The notes: a model not told the origin generated them from the sequence alone. A stretch of DNA of 64,000 nt from Paenibacillus marchantiophytorum (GCF_014640555.1 NZ_BMHE01000003.1:124001-188000); one strand, 5' to 3'; counted from the first letter of the stretch, positions 26,578 to 35,709 are shown. Numbers and translations: made by a program.

Positions 26578-27615
26578 TTATTCCAACTGCATATCCATGC
26601 AAAATGTATAAGCCTTTCGCTCCCAAGGTGCCAGCATGGGCAGAGTTCCCCGTTCACGGTGAACAGCGCGTCCTTCCGTTGTTGCATTGCCTGGTTCAAT
26701 GCCTAATACATACACACCTTTTCCAGGATGCTTCCACTGCATTAGATAAGGACTCGCAGTTTTGTCATAGGTGAGATAGAAGGAAAGTTTTCTTTCTTGA
26801 CCATTGTGAACCAGGTTATTGCTTATGTTAATTCGAATGTCATCGCCTTTTTCGGCAAACACATCCTCATGGACCATAACCGTTGGCTGTCCATTCTCCT
26901 TTGGTTGAGGAAACCTGCTCCATTCGTCCGTAGTTCCTTCACCATTAATCCACCTTTTGGGTCCATTCGGAATGTCTATTAAGCAGTGCTCTCCAATGAG
27001 CGGAAAGCCGAGATTAAAATGGTGCAGCATGAGATGCTCAACAGGCTGGAACGATTCATTCGTCACGATATCAGTCATGACGATTTGGTTTTCGCCGAAT
27101 CGGGTAATGATCGTCCGCTCAAGTGTAATGTTCTCACCGGCCACTGTACTTTCTCGAACAATGCCACGGAAAATCAGCTCATACTGGCCGTTGCTGTTCC
27201 AGCGTCCTTCTGCCTGCAGCAGCTCGGCAGGGGTAGAAGAAAGGCGTCCATGCGGACCGAACGCCTTCCCCTCCTCCATGCTTGGCTTCCCCATCGTCGT
27301 CAATCCGCATGTGGCTAACAAGCCGCCTTCGAAGCTTCGGTTCCAATCGTCTTTCTCGTAGGCATAGGGAGAAACCGGGCCATTTTGCGACATCCAGGCC
27401 AGCGGGACGCCATAGAGCTCACAAATTCCGATATCGAAGCCACGGCTTACCGCAATTTGAAACTGCAGCCCGGACCCGTTGCGAACTTGGATGATCTCAT
27501 TGCCCTTGCCCTTTCCCTGAAGCAGTTCCATTCGCTGGAATCCTGCTAATTGACGTATATCGCCGACATAGCCGAGTAGGCGCTGCTTATCTGTAGGATA
27601 GGAAGAATTCCGCAT
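26578..27615 (-). CDS. DUF4432 aldose-1-epimerase-like protein
   Basis: A 345-residue cytoplasmic protein of the galactose-mutarotase-like fold, DUF4432 branch. Typical blocks are VSRGFDIGICELYGVPLAWMS, LLATCGLTTMG, FGPHGRLSSTPAEL, MLHHFNLGFPLIGE and the C-terminal GIEPGNA. The His of GPHGR and the Glu of GIEPGN correspond to the mutarotase catalytic pair. It probably interconverts anomers or isomers of the imported sugar. ATG at 27615 with GAAGGAGTG upstream; 27 bases separate it from the binding-protein gene. Confidence 0.88.
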   Translation of the reverse strand: MRNSSYPTDKQRLLGYVGDIRQLAGFQRMELLQGKGKGNEIIQVRNGSGLQFQIAVSRGFDIGICELYGVPLAWMSQNGPVSPYAYEKDDWNRSFEGGLLATCGLTTMGKPSMEEGKAFGPHGRLSSTPAELLQAEGRWNSNGQYELIFRGIVRESTVAGENITLERTIITRFGENQIVMTDIVTNESFQPVEHLMLHHFNLGFPLIGEHCLIDIPNGPKRWINGEGTTDEWSRFPQPKENGQPTVMVHEDVFAEKGDDIRINISNNLVHNGQERKLSFYLTYDKTASPYLMQWKHPGKGVYVLGIEPGNATTEGRAVHRERGTLPMLAPWERKAYTFCMDMQLE

Positions 27616-27642
27616 GATCTCACTCCTTCATACGTACAACTT

Positions 27643-28974
27643 TTACTTTTTGTTGTTGTCAATAATCGTCTGCAAATCCTTCTCAGCACTCTTAAGCGCC
27701 GCATCAGGCGTATTGGTTCCGGTCATTATACTGGAAAGAGCAGTGTTCATAAGCTCATGCTGCTTCAGATAATAAGGCACTAGCGGCTCATCCCTGCCCA
27801 CCTTTAACGATTCCATCACAGTGTCGTAAAACTCTCTCGGCTGCAGCGTAGGATCATTTAGAACCGAGTAACGAATCGGCAGTCCTCCGAGCTTGGCTTC
27901 GCGCATGGCCCCATCCTTACTTGTCATGAACTCAACAAATTGGGCCGCGTCTTCCTTGTTCTTCGCTTTTTTATTCATAATCAGCGACCATGAATGGAAC
28001 AATGGCGTCCTCAATATCTTCCCATCAGCCTGCTTCACGCCTGGAACGACAGCAATTTTAATTTTGTCCTTGAACGGACTATCACTTTTCTTTAGCTCCG
28101 TATACGCAGCGCTCCACATTGGGGCTGCCATTGCAATCGTACCTGTTTTCAAAGCATCAAATACATTCGTAAACCCCCAGTTCGGCGTATCTTTAGGAAT
28201 CACTCCTTCTTTCATCATCGATTGCCAAAGTTCGCCTGCCTTGATCGCTCCTGGAGATCCAACGCCAGCTTTGTTATCTTTGGAAATCTCTCCGCCGTAA
28301 GACCACATCATCGAATAAAACACTTTAGGCTGTTCCGAGCCGGATAAAGCGGTCCACGAAGCGCCATATGGCGTCGGCGAATTCGGGTTTTTGGATTTCG
28401 TCCATTTTCTTGACTCCGCCACAAAGTCATCCCATGTTTGAGGCGGTGTCGGAATCAGATCTGAACGGTAATAAAACAAATGAATGCTCAAGTTGTACGG
28501 TATCGCAACAATCTTGTCTTTGTACTTATACTGGAAAGCCATGTCCTTCCAGTCGTAATTCGGGTCAAACTTTTTGATGTACTCGTCGAATGGCTCAATT
28601 GCTCCAGCTTCAGCCAGCGGGGCGACATACGTGTTATTGGTAGTCGCTAAGTCGAACGCATCGGTTCCGCCGACCAATTGATTCGTCAAGTTAGTAAAGT
28701 AGTTGCTCGCGCCTTGTTCGGTGAAGTTTACTTTAACACCCGTTAGCTTTGTAAACTCCTTCGCCTGCTCTTTAACATAGTCGCTTGTGTCAGGACCTGT
28801 ACGTGTAAAGACAGTAATTTCTCGTGTTTTTTGTACGGTTTGTGTCGCCACTCCACCACTTGGTGTACTTCCCTGATCGGGCTGCTTACCGCTGTCTGCT
28901 GAACAAGCACTTACAACGGCCAGCGATGTTCCTAATAGTACAGCCATCCCTTTGTTCCCTTTCCAATTCATCAT
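27643..28974 (-). CDS. Sugar ABC transporter substrate-binding lipoprotein (family 1)
   Basis: A 443-residue secreted lipoprotein with lipobox VVSACSAD (Cys about residue 25), followed by a Gly/Ser/Thr-rich linker and a family-1 binding fold (TGVKVNFTEQGASNYFTNL, PPQTWDDFVAESRKW, KAKNKEDAAQFVEFM). It delivers the sugar to the MalFG-type permeases encoded just upstream. GGAGGGG precedes the ATG pair at 28974/28971. It belongs to the nine-gene ROK-controlled operon. No ATPase is encoded nearby, so a shared MsmX-like ATPase is expected. Confidence 0.92.
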   Translation of the reverse strand: MMNWKGNKGMAVLLGTSLAVVSACSADSGKQPDQGSTPSGGVATQTVQKTREITVFTRTGPDTSDYVKEQAKEFTKLTGVKVNFTEQGASNYFTNLTNQLVGGTDAFDLATTNNTYVAPLAEAGAIEPFDEYIKKFDPNYDWKDMAFQYKYKDKIVAIPYNLSIHLFYYRSDLIPTPPQTWDDFVAESRKWTKSKNPNSPTPYGASWTALSGSEQPKVFYSMMWSYGGEISKDNKAGVGSPGAIKAGELWQSMMKEGVIPKDTPNWGFTNVFDALKTGTIAMAAPMWSAAYTELKKSDSPFKDKIKIAVVPGVKQADGKILRTPLFHSWSLIMNKKAKNKEDAAQFVEFMTSKDGAMREAKLGGLPIRYSVLNDPTLQPREFYDTVMESLKVGRDEPLVPYYLKQHELMNTALSSIMTGTNTPDAALKSAEKDLQTIIDNNKK

Positions 28975-29007
28975 GACTTACCCCTCCATTGCTCATTTTT
29001 GTTTGAT

Positions 29008-29838
29008 CTATTTAACTGCACCTACGGTTAGGCCTTGCACAATATAGCGCTGCAAGAACAAAACCATAATAAAAGCAGGTAATAGAATTAAACTGCCCGA
29101 GCCGAAAACCGGTCCCCAATTAATCGAATAACCTGTAATGAAGTCGCCTGTTGCCACAGGCAGTGTTTTGCTTTTCTCAGAAAGCGCCAACGTTAATCCA
29201 AACAGGTATTCATTCCAGACAAATAAGAAGCAGAAAATGCAGGTGGTCACGAGCCCGGAACGGGCAACTGGAAGGGAAATGCGCCAAAATGCTTCAAGCC
29301 TTGAACATCCGTCAATGAGTGCTGATTCTTCCATTTCGGCTGGCAGTTCATCGAAGAAACCGCGCATCGTCCAGATAACAAAAGGAATATTGAACGTAAT
29401 GTTGGCAATGACAAGCGCCCATACGGTGTTAATTAAGCCAATGCTTTTGAACATAAGGAAAAAGGGGATAATGAGGATCGCGGGAGGCGCCATTTTCGTA
29501 ATAATGATCCAGTTCGCAAAAGCGTTGCCTCCGGTTCGCCATCGGGCAATACTATAGGCAGCGAGTGTTCCTGCAGTGGTACATATGAAGGTAGCGCATA
29601 TAGCGACGATCAAGCTATTCACTAAATACTGGAGAAAATTTTGCGATTCAAAAATAAATTTATAATTATCCAAAGTAGGTTTAAACCATAGGACAAGTTT
29701 AGGCTCAATGATGACCTGAGTGGGTTTGAAACTGCTTAACAGCATCCAGAGAATAGGCACAGCCCAAATGAATAGAATAAGAGCAATAACACAGGCGAGC
29801 GCTATTTTTGCGGCAGCTACTTTTATCGAAAGGTTCAT
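29008..29838 (-). CDS. Sugar ABC transporter permease, MalG type
   Basis: A 276-residue membrane permease with six predicted helices and the EAA loop EESALIDGCSRLEAFWRISL (about residues 170-189). The ATG at 29838 overlaps the stop of the partner permease by four bases (ATGA) and follows AAGGGGG. The C-terminus QRYIVQGLTVGAVK is typical of the MalG branch. Normal length. Confidence 0.94.
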   Translation of the reverse strand: MNLSIKVAAAKIALACVIALILFIWAVPILWMLLSSFKPTQVIIEPKLVLWFKPTLDNYKFIFESQNFLQYLVNSLIVAICATFICTTAGTLAAYSIARWRTGGNAFANWIIITKMAPPAILIIPFFLMFKSIGLINTVWALVIANITFNIPFVIWTMRGFFDELPAEMEESALIDGCSRLEAFWRISLPVARSGLVTTCIFCFLFVWNEYLFGLTLALSEKSKTLPVATGDFITGYSINWGPVFGSGSLILLPAFIMVLFLQRYIVQGLTVGAVK

Positions 29839-30938
29839 TGGCTATGCCCCCTTGTAGAAACCCATTTTCCAATCCCGGAAAACACGAAACTAACTGCAAT
29901 GATGAAAAGAAGTACGATGATCGATAATGCTGCACCTTTGCTGTAATCCTGACCCGTCAAACCAACGGAGAATATATGAATGTTAAGCGTTCGCATCGCT
30001 ACCGAATCACCGAATAATGCCCAGATCTGATCGTATACTTTCATTAAATCGATGATTCGGATCAAGATGACAACCCCAATCACTGGGCGAAGCATTGGAA
30101 ACGTTAGATGCCAGAATGTACGCCAACTGCTGGCTCCGTCAACTTTGGCAGCTTCAAACGGCTCTCTTGGCAAGGAGCTTAGACCTGCTAGAAACATCAA
30201 GTATACAAACGGCGTCCACTGCCAAATATTCACGATAATCGCCGATACAAATCCGATATTGGCATTCAGATGCTTAATCAGAAAATCTCCGATGACCGGG
30301 ATAGAATCTATGAAGGGTAATGGTTGATTGGTCAGCCATGGCACCTCGGCGAAACCTAGTTTATTCAGCACTAAATTGATAAATCCGTTATAGCTGCTGT
30401 ACATATATTTCCATAGCATCGCAATCACGATTGGACATGTCATAACCGGAATAACAAGAATCGTCGATACCAATGAGCGACCTCGGAATTCCCGCTGCAG
30501 CAGCAGCGCCAGACACATCCCGATCACGATTTGCAGCATTAGCACAATAACCATATATTCAACGGTCCGGATTACAGCCGCATAGAACAGCTTGTCTTTG
30601 GTAAAAAAGTAGATATAATTCGTCAGCCCGACGAACGACCAATCTCCCTTGAAATTCAACAACGATACATCAAAAACACTGAGATACAGGAGGAATATGG
30701 CCGGTATTGACGTTACACAGAAAAGAATAATGAAGGACGGGATCGTGAGTGTGTAACGTATAAACTTATCTCCGAAAAAAAACAATGACCATAAGAAGAT
30801 GAATACAATCGTTACGCCGATGATGCTAAATTTCGCTGCAGGATCTATGTTGCTTGTCAATGCAAAAATATTAGTGACGATTCCCATTACAGACAGCAGG
30901 AGAAATAAAATTGCAGGCTTTCTATTCTCCAATTGCAT
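29835..30938 (-). CDS. Sugar ABC transporter permease, MalF type
   Basis: About 367 residues. Two extra N-terminal helices precede the six-helix core, as in many MalF proteins, and the EAA loop is EAAKVDGASSWRTFWHLTF. The start at 30938 (MQLENRKP) is set by GGAGGGAGGG upstream. The open frame extends 76 codons further, but that part lies inside the ROK gene and has non-membrane, non-homologous character. First transport gene of the operon, 31 bases after the ROK stop. Confidence 0.92.
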   Translation of the reverse strand: MQLENRKPAILFLLLSVMGIVTNIFALTSNIDPAAKFSIIGVTIVFIFLWSLFFFGDKFIRYTLTIPSFIILFCVTSIPAIFLLYLSVFDVSLLNFKGDWSFVGLTNYIYFFTKDKLFYAAVIRTVEYMVIVLMLQIVIGMCLALLLQREFRGRSLVSTILVIPVMTCPIVIAMLWKYMYSSYNGFINLVLNKLGFAEVPWLTNQPLPFIDSIPVIGDFLIKHLNANIGFVSAIIVNIWQWTPFVYLMFLAGLSSLPREPFEAAKVDGASSWRTFWHLTFPMLRPVIGVVILIRIIDLMKVYDQIWALFGDSVAMRTLNIHIFSVGLTGQDYSKGAALSIIVLLFIIAVSFVFSGIGKWVSTRGHSQ

Positions 30939-30969
30939 CAACCCATCCCTCCCTCCATGGTATATTGGG

Positions 30970-32175
30970 TTAGTTCCAAAAGATGCGGTGCAAGGTATCA
31001 GAGAAAAAATGATTGCTGATAACGGCGGCTGCTCCCCTAACTTGAAGTTTTTCTGAATCTTTGGAGAATCTGATTTTGACGTTTTTGGAGACAGCGGACG
31101 GTGCTCTTTTTTGAACAACTTCGATGATTTTACGCTCCAACTCCTGCCCGACTTTCGTAATATCACCTTGAATGATCAGTTCTTCTGGATTGAAAATATT
31201 CAGTATATTGGCAATCCCAACGCCTAACCAATAGCCAGTATAATTCAGCAGTACATCTACGACTACCTGATCACCTTCATGATACAAGCTTTGGATCGAC
31301 TCGAAATCGAGCGCGTTGTACTTCCCATCCCTTCGTGATAATTCTTCACCTAGAGCCGTAATCGAAGCGAGAGCATCCCAACACCCATAATTACCGCAGC
31401 GGCATAGTGGTCCGTCATGGTTGATCGTGGCATGCGCAATATTAACTGCGGCGTCAAAAGCCCCCCTGTAAACTTCGTTGTGAATGACCACCCCAGTGCC
31501 TATTCCCAATCCAACACTCACGCAGACAAGCGTTTCCTTATATTCGCCGTTGCTATTCAGAAGTTCCACATAAGTCCCTGCTCGAGCATCATTTTCAATA
31601 ACAATTGGGATGTTTAAACGTTCCTTCATATAATCTCCGATCGGTGCGCTCCTCCAAGGTAATGCCGAAGAATGGAGAAAGATGCCAGATCTTGTTTCAA
31701 CCAAACCGCGAACAGCCATGCCAACTCCGATAACAGGCTGCTTATTTCCTTGTACTCGTGACTCCTCAATAATCTGGTGAATGTCGTCCACAATCATGTT
31801 TAGCGTTTGTTTATAATCTTCATAGATCTCGATCTTCTTTTTGACATAAAACAAAGCTTTACCAACCAGATTGCATAAAGCAACTTCATAGCGCTCATTG
31901 TTGAAAGATACCGCCACAATGTAGGCAGCATCCGCATTTAAATCAAGCAATATCGGCCTTTTTCCCCCAGCCTCTGTAGAATCACCTCGACCTGTTTCGT
32001 AAATCAAACCCTCTTTGATCAATTCATCAACCAGCGCGGATACAGCAGGCTTACTTAAACCAAGCTCCGTAGAAATTTCTGCTCGCGAGCAAATTCCCCT
32101 TCTGACTGTGCGCAAAATACTCATGCGGTTCGTTTCTTTCATGTCATTTTTACTGATCATTTTCATCTGTTTCAT
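30970..32175 (-). CDS. ROK-family transcriptional regulator (NagC/XylR type)
   Basis: A 401-residue repressor-type ROK protein. The N-terminal winged HTH (RTVRRGICSRAEISTELGLSKPAVSALVDEL) is followed by the actin-like sugar-binding domain with GVGMAVRGLV, GIGTGVVI and the zinc-binding CRCGNYGCWDALAS signature. GAGGG precedes the ATG at 32175. It leads the sugar operon, and a 23-bp inverted repeat between its promoter and start suggests autoregulated control of the whole operon, relieved by the imported sugar or a metabolite. Confidence 0.93.
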   Translation of the reverse strand: MKQMKMISKNDMKETNRMSILRTVRRGICSRAEISTELGLSKPAVSALVDELIKEGLIYETGRGDSTEAGGKRPILLDLNADAAYIVAVSFNNERYEVALCNLVGKALFYVKKKIEIYEDYKQTLNMIVDDIHQIIEESRVQGNKQPVIGVGMAVRGLVETRSGIFLHSSALPWRSAPIGDYMKERLNIPIVIENDARAGTYVELLNSNGEYKETLVCVSVGLGIGTGVVIHNEVYRGAFDAAVNIAHATINHDGPLCRCGNYGCWDALASITALGEELSRRDGKYNALDFESIQSLYHEGDQVVVDVLLNYTGYWLGVGIANILNIFNPEELIIQGDITKVGQELERKIIEVVQKRAPSAVSKNVKIRFSKDSEKLQVRGAAAVISNHFFSDTLHRIFWN

Positions 32176-32221
32176 GTCATTTGCCCTCTTAGTCAGCTGA
32201 TGTAGTAATTTTAACCATTTA

Positions 32222-32244
32222 GTTAGTTAGAAAAACTAACTAAC
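32222..32244. promoter_or_regulatory. Putative ROK operator
   Basis: Perfect inverted repeat GTTAGTTAG-AAAAA-CTAACTAAC, lying just downstream of the -10 box. ROK repressors of Firmicutes bind TTAGTTT-like inverted repeats, so this is a good site for the adjacent regulator. Confidence 0.75.
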
Positions 32245-32255
32245 CTTATACACGT

Positions 32256-32286
32256 ATTATAACGTATCAGATATAGTACTTGTCAA
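32256..32286 (-). promoter_or_regulatory. Promoter of the ROK-led sugar operon
   Basis: On the minus strand consensus TTGACA (32286-32281) and TATAAT (32261-32256), with a 19-base spacer. The spacer is one or two bases longer than ideal. The operator follows 11 bases downstream of the -10 box. Confidence 0.65.
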
Positions 32287-32377
32287 TTGTTATTTTCACA
32301 AAATTCTTGCAATTCATTCCCCCTTCATCAACATGTGATCCGGCAAACAAATAGGAAAAAAATGCCCCCCTAAGTGG

Positions 32378-33142
32378 TTACCGGTTCATCAACGGTTGAC
32401 TATTTATCTCATTATAAGCATTAGATCCTCCACATTTTCGTTTACCTGTTGAGTCGGTCCTCCAATGTTCATTCGGTGCCCGCCCTTTCATCCTTTCACC
32501 AACGTGACCAACCGCATAATTCTGCGCAGTCGGCGGCGGCTGTAGTGTTAAATCTCCCTCCGTGTTCCATGTGACATAGTTGGCTCCAGCCCAACCGTGT
32601 CCACTGCCAAGCCAAATGCGGTCTTGAATAGCGATGGGCGCCTTCACGTTGTCGTACAATCCGCCTACCGACAGCGATGATGCGGTTCACTTGTGTTATA
32701 GTCCATGCTGGACTTGCAATCGAGAAACACATATCAATGGCTTCCTGAATGCGCGATATAGCATCCCCTTCTCCAGGTTCAATTGATCGATTCTATCTAG
32801 CAATGGATCTTCTACATAATAGTAAAAGGCATCGTGCAAATTCGGATAACCAGGACGAGAGAGTGTTAGCTGTATACTGTGCGTACCAAACCTCTTAACG
32901 ACTCCTGAAAAAGTGATTGTTTGCTCATCTCCCGGTTGAAACATTTGGTACGGAGTATGGATGTCCTCTCCTGCCTCCGTATGTACGGATGCGCATATCG
33001 TCAACTCTGTGTATGATTGAATACGTACACTCGGAAATACGTCACCAAGCTGGAGATGGGCTGGTTGACCGAGTTCCATGACGAGAGTTGGATGTTCCAA
33101 CCATGTTCTAACGATTTCCATTATTGCCTCCGTATGATTCAA
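32378..33142 (-). pseudogene. Frameshifted gene of unrecognised family
   Basis: Two minus-strand fragments appear to be one former protein. The first (33142-32696) reads MNHTEAIMEIVRTWLEHP and continues as a beta-rich segment (GVVKRFGTHSIQLTLSRPG) up to LDRIDQLNLEKGMLYRAF. Coherent protein then continues in another frame (EAIDMCFSIASPAWTITQVN) and again in a third (DNVKAPIAIQDRIWLGSGHG, GANYVTWNTEGDLTL). At least two frameshifts are needed. I do not recognise the family; the Trp/Gly-rich segment suggests an extracellular or carbohydrate-associated protein. It lies between the sugar operon promoter and the MerR gene and may be a relic of the operon's former neighbour. Confidence 0.55.
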
Positions 33143-33239
33143 ATTTATAGAATTACATCATACCGTTGTGGAACCCTGCACACCATGGTGAAACTTAAAG
33201 GTTTTCTGTGTTTTTTATGGAAACCTTACGACTTGGCAG

Positions 33240-33270
33240 TTGACTTTGCCCTTAGGGTAAGGTGGATACT
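33240..33270 (+). promoter_or_regulatory. MerR-type promoter with 19-base spacer and internal operator
   Basis: TTGACT (33240-33245), a 19-base spacer, GATACT (33265-33270). The spacer contains the inverted repeat CCTTA-GGG-TAAGG. Overlong spacers with a central palindrome are the hallmark of promoters activated by MerR-family DNA distortion, so the downstream MerR gene probably controls itself and the hydrolase. Confidence 0.75.
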
Positions 33271-33307
33271 GGAACTGAACCAAGTCCTGAAGAAAGGAGA
33301 TAACCGC

Positions 33308-34132
33308 ATGCTATCGATAGGGGAATTCTCAAAGATATGCGAAGTATCAACCAAAACGCTTCGCTACTATGATGAAATTGGCTTAATTACTCCTGATCAA
33401 ATTAATCCTGAGAACGGGTACAGGTACTATTCCATCAAGCAGCTTAAAAAGATGCTCTTCATCAACCGCTTGAAATCCTATCATTTCTCTTTGGATGAAA
33501 TCAAAGCTATTCTCGAATTGGATAAGAATCAATCCGAAGATCATCTTTACTCGGCTCTTCACAGCAAAAGAAGGGAAATTCAGTCAAAGCTAAATGCTTT
33601 TGAATATACCCTAAACCAAATGAGCGCTGATATTTTGGCTATGGAGAAAGGATTATCTGTTTTATCTTACATTGACGAATTAGAAGTGAAACTTGTTGAA
33701 ACCCAGCCATTGAATATTCTTTGTATGCGTCAGATGTTGACTAGTGATGACCATGCTGCCGGATATGGCAAGTATTTTAGCAGGCTATATGAAATTATTG
33801 CTAGAGAGAAACTCACTTTGCTTGGCACGCCAATGACGATTTATCACAGGGCTGAATACAATCCAGCTGGTAATGATACTGAGTTTGCTATTTCCATCAA
33901 GGAAACCGTAAAAGGAACGAGAGATTTATCCGGGGGCCTTTGTGCGATGTCTGTTTTGAAAGGATCGTACTCACAATTGACATCGGTATATGCTAAGCTC
34001 CGTGAATGGGTTGAAGTGGAAGGATATGAATTGGTCAATTCTCCTTATGAAATCTATGTGACTGACCCAAATCATGCCACCGACCCCGAGGAAATAATAA
34101 CCGAGGTATATTTTCCAGTGAAGAAAAAATAA
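33308..34132 (+). CDS. MerR-family regulator with GyrI-like effector-binding domain
   Basis: About 274 residues. The N-terminal MerR HTH (MLSIGEFSKICEVSTKTLRY) with wing PENGYRYYSIKQL is followed by a coiled-coil dimerisation helix and a C-terminal GyrI/AraC-effector-like domain (from about residue 120), as in BmrR-type multidrug sensors. The start is at 33308 after AAAGGAG; the frame is open upstream to 33017 but crosses the promoter and pseudogene. It is followed after 18 bases by a serine hydrolase gene, probably in the same transcript. Confidence 0.9.
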   Translation: MLSIGEFSKICEVSTKTLRYYDEIGLITPDQINPENGYRYYSIKQLKKMLFINRLKSYHFSLDEIKAILELDKNQSEDHLYSALHSKRREIQSKLNAFEYTLNQMSADILAMEKGLSVLSYIDELEVKLVETQPLNILCMRQMLTSDDHAAGYGKYFSRLYEIIAREKLTLLGTPMTIYHRAEYNPAGNDTEFAISIKETVKGTRDLSGGLCAMSVLKGSYSQLTSVYAKLREWVEVEGYELVNSPYEIYVTDPNHATDPEEIITEVYFPVKKK

Positions 34133-34150
34133 GTTCAGGAGGCATATGTC

Positions 34151-35173
34151 ATGCAAAGAAACTACTGGCCGACGAAAGAATGGCAAACCTTAGCTACGGA
34201 ATCCCTGAGAATGAACTCTGATAAACTTTCCGAGCTTGAACCTTTGATAAAATCCGAGTATAGCAATATAAACGCTGTTGTTATTGTGCGAAATGGATAT
34301 ATTGCTTATGAGAATTATTATAATGGGTATGGCCTGGATGATACGCATCACGTGGCATCTGTAACGAAAAGTATTTTATCAGCACTCATTGGCATTGCCA
34401 TAGATGCAGGATTTATTAAACATCTAGACCAGAAGGTGCTGGATTTTTTCCCTGAATATGTACCCAAGATTTCGAATGGCACGAAACGTGAAATCACGAT
34501 ACGCCATCTTCTCACGATGACAGTCCCCTATCCATTCGTGAACTGGCATGAACCCCTGGATAAGATGTGTATGCAACCGGATTGGGTGACGTATACGCTG
34601 GATATGCTGGGGGAAAATGGTACTATCGGGGATTTCAAGTATTCCACTGCTGGTGCACACTTGCTCTCATCTATTATTACCCGCAGTTCAGGTAAAAGTG
34701 CTAGGGAGTTTGCCAATGAACGATTATTTAAACCCATCGGCATCAAAGAAATTCCGCATTATGAAATGAAATCATTCGAGTTTGAGGACTTATTCGGGAA
34801 AAAGGTGAAAGGATGGGTGAATGACCCAGCTGGTAACTCCACTGGCGGGTGGGGACTTACGCTAACCCCCCGTGAAATGGCTCGTTTTGGCTTGCTGTAT
34901 GTGAACCAAGGGATTTGGGACAACAAGGAAATTATTTCTAGTTCGTGGATTGATAAATCAACAGCTATGAACCCCAATAACTACGGTTATTTATGGTGGT
35001 TACGCGAAGAGGACGGGCTTCTGGCATACCTCGCTTTAGGTGACGGTGGTCATGTTATTTGTTGCTTACCAGACAAGGACTTGGTTGTAGCTATTGCATC
35101 GGAGTTCATTCTTAATCCTCGTGATAGGTGGACTCTCATTAAGGAGCATATTATTCCGGCTTTGATTGATTAA
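34151..35173 (+). CDS. Serine hydrolase, beta-lactamase/PBP4*-like family
   Basis: A 340-residue class-C beta-lactamase-fold hydrolase. The nucleophile motif is SVTK (Ser70, Lys73), the second motif is Tyr-Ser-Thr in KYSTAGAHLL rather than the classical Tyr-x-Asn, and a GDGGH motif near the C-terminus takes the place of the KTG box. There is no signal peptide, so it acts in the cytoplasm, probably as an esterase or peptidase rather than a beta-lactamase. GGAGG lies upstream of ATG 34151. Co-transcribed with the MerR regulator, suggesting drug or ester detoxification. A 9-bp tandem repeat begins directly at its stop codon. Confidence 0.88.
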   Translation: MQRNYWPTKEWQTLATESLRMNSDKLSELEPLIKSEYSNINAVVIVRNGYIAYENYYNGYGLDDTHHVASVTKSILSALIGIAIDAGFIKHLDQKVLDFFPEYVPKISNGTKREITIRHLLTMTVPYPFVNWHEPLDKMCMQPDWVTYTLDMLGENGTIGDFKYSTAGAHLLSSIITRSSGKSAREFANERLFKPIGIKEIPHYEMKSFEFEDLFGKKVKGWVNDPAGNSTGGWGLTLTPREMARFGLLYVNQGIWDNKEIISSSWIDKSTAMNPNNYGYLWWLREEDGLLAYLALGDGGHVICCLPDKDLVVAIASEFILNPRDRWTLIKEHIIPALID

Positions 35174-35220
35174 CTAGACTAACTAGATTAACCAGATTAG
35201 CCAGATTAGCCAGACTAGCC
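35174..35220 (+). repeat. 9-bp tandem repeat at a stop codon
   Basis: About five imperfect copies of a nine-base unit (CTAGACTAA, CTAGATTAA, CCAGATTAG twice, CCAGACTAG) starting immediately after the hydrolase stop codon. Confidence 0.8.
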
Positions 35221-35317
35221 TCTGCTCCTAGCTCCCTCATTGGACAGCAGGGCACTGCCCTCCGAGCACTAGCATCCCCGCGCAACGCTCCCAAACCCCT
35301 GCACATCAAACTGACAT

Positions 35318-35505
35318 TCTAACGAACTGTACGATGCTTATTGACGAAAAATTGGCTACTTTTGAGATCTAATGAACTGAGTTGGCGTTACGAGCAGTTT
35401 TTAGGCGGAATTGTGGTCATTTTACATGACATAACGCATCTGGAATTCGTTAGATTTTTCAAATGCCCCATTTTTGTTAAATAACGGGTATTGGGTTCGT
35501 TAGGG
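35318..35505 (-). repeat. Dispersed repeat family A, copy 2 (inverted)
   Basis: Reverse-complement counterpart of the copies at 8742 and 51174, bounded by TCTAACGAACTG and GGTTCGTTAG, with internal ATCTAATGAACTG and ATTCGTTAGAT motifs. Part of the 400-bp duplicated unit. Confidence 0.8.
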
Positions 35506-35709
35506 AGCGTGGGGAGAGGGTTCGTTAGGGGGCATGGGGAGAGTTCGATTGCCGGCCAAGGGGATTCTGTAGGGATGCGCGGGGTACGCAGGGTGCGTGC
35601 CCCCAGCAGCGGGCGGGCCCTCTGGTTCATCGACTTATTGGACAGCAGTGCACTGCCCTCCGAGCACTAGCATCCCGCGCAACGCTCCCGAACCCCTGCA
35701 CAATCAATC

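Noticed and set aside
30939..31166. 76-codon N-terminal extension of the MalF-type permease
   Set aside because: It lies inside the ROK gene, has no ribosome site, and the ATG at 30938 has a strong GGAGGG site.
33017..33307. 97-codon upstream extension of the MerR gene
   Set aside because: It crosses the antisense pseudogene and the MerR promoter itself. The ATG at 33308 has AAAGGAG and begins the HTH exactly.
35388..35630. 80-codon minus-strand open frame in the duplicated repeat block
   Set aside because: Not preserved in the neighbouring duplicate, no ribosome site, low-complexity translation.
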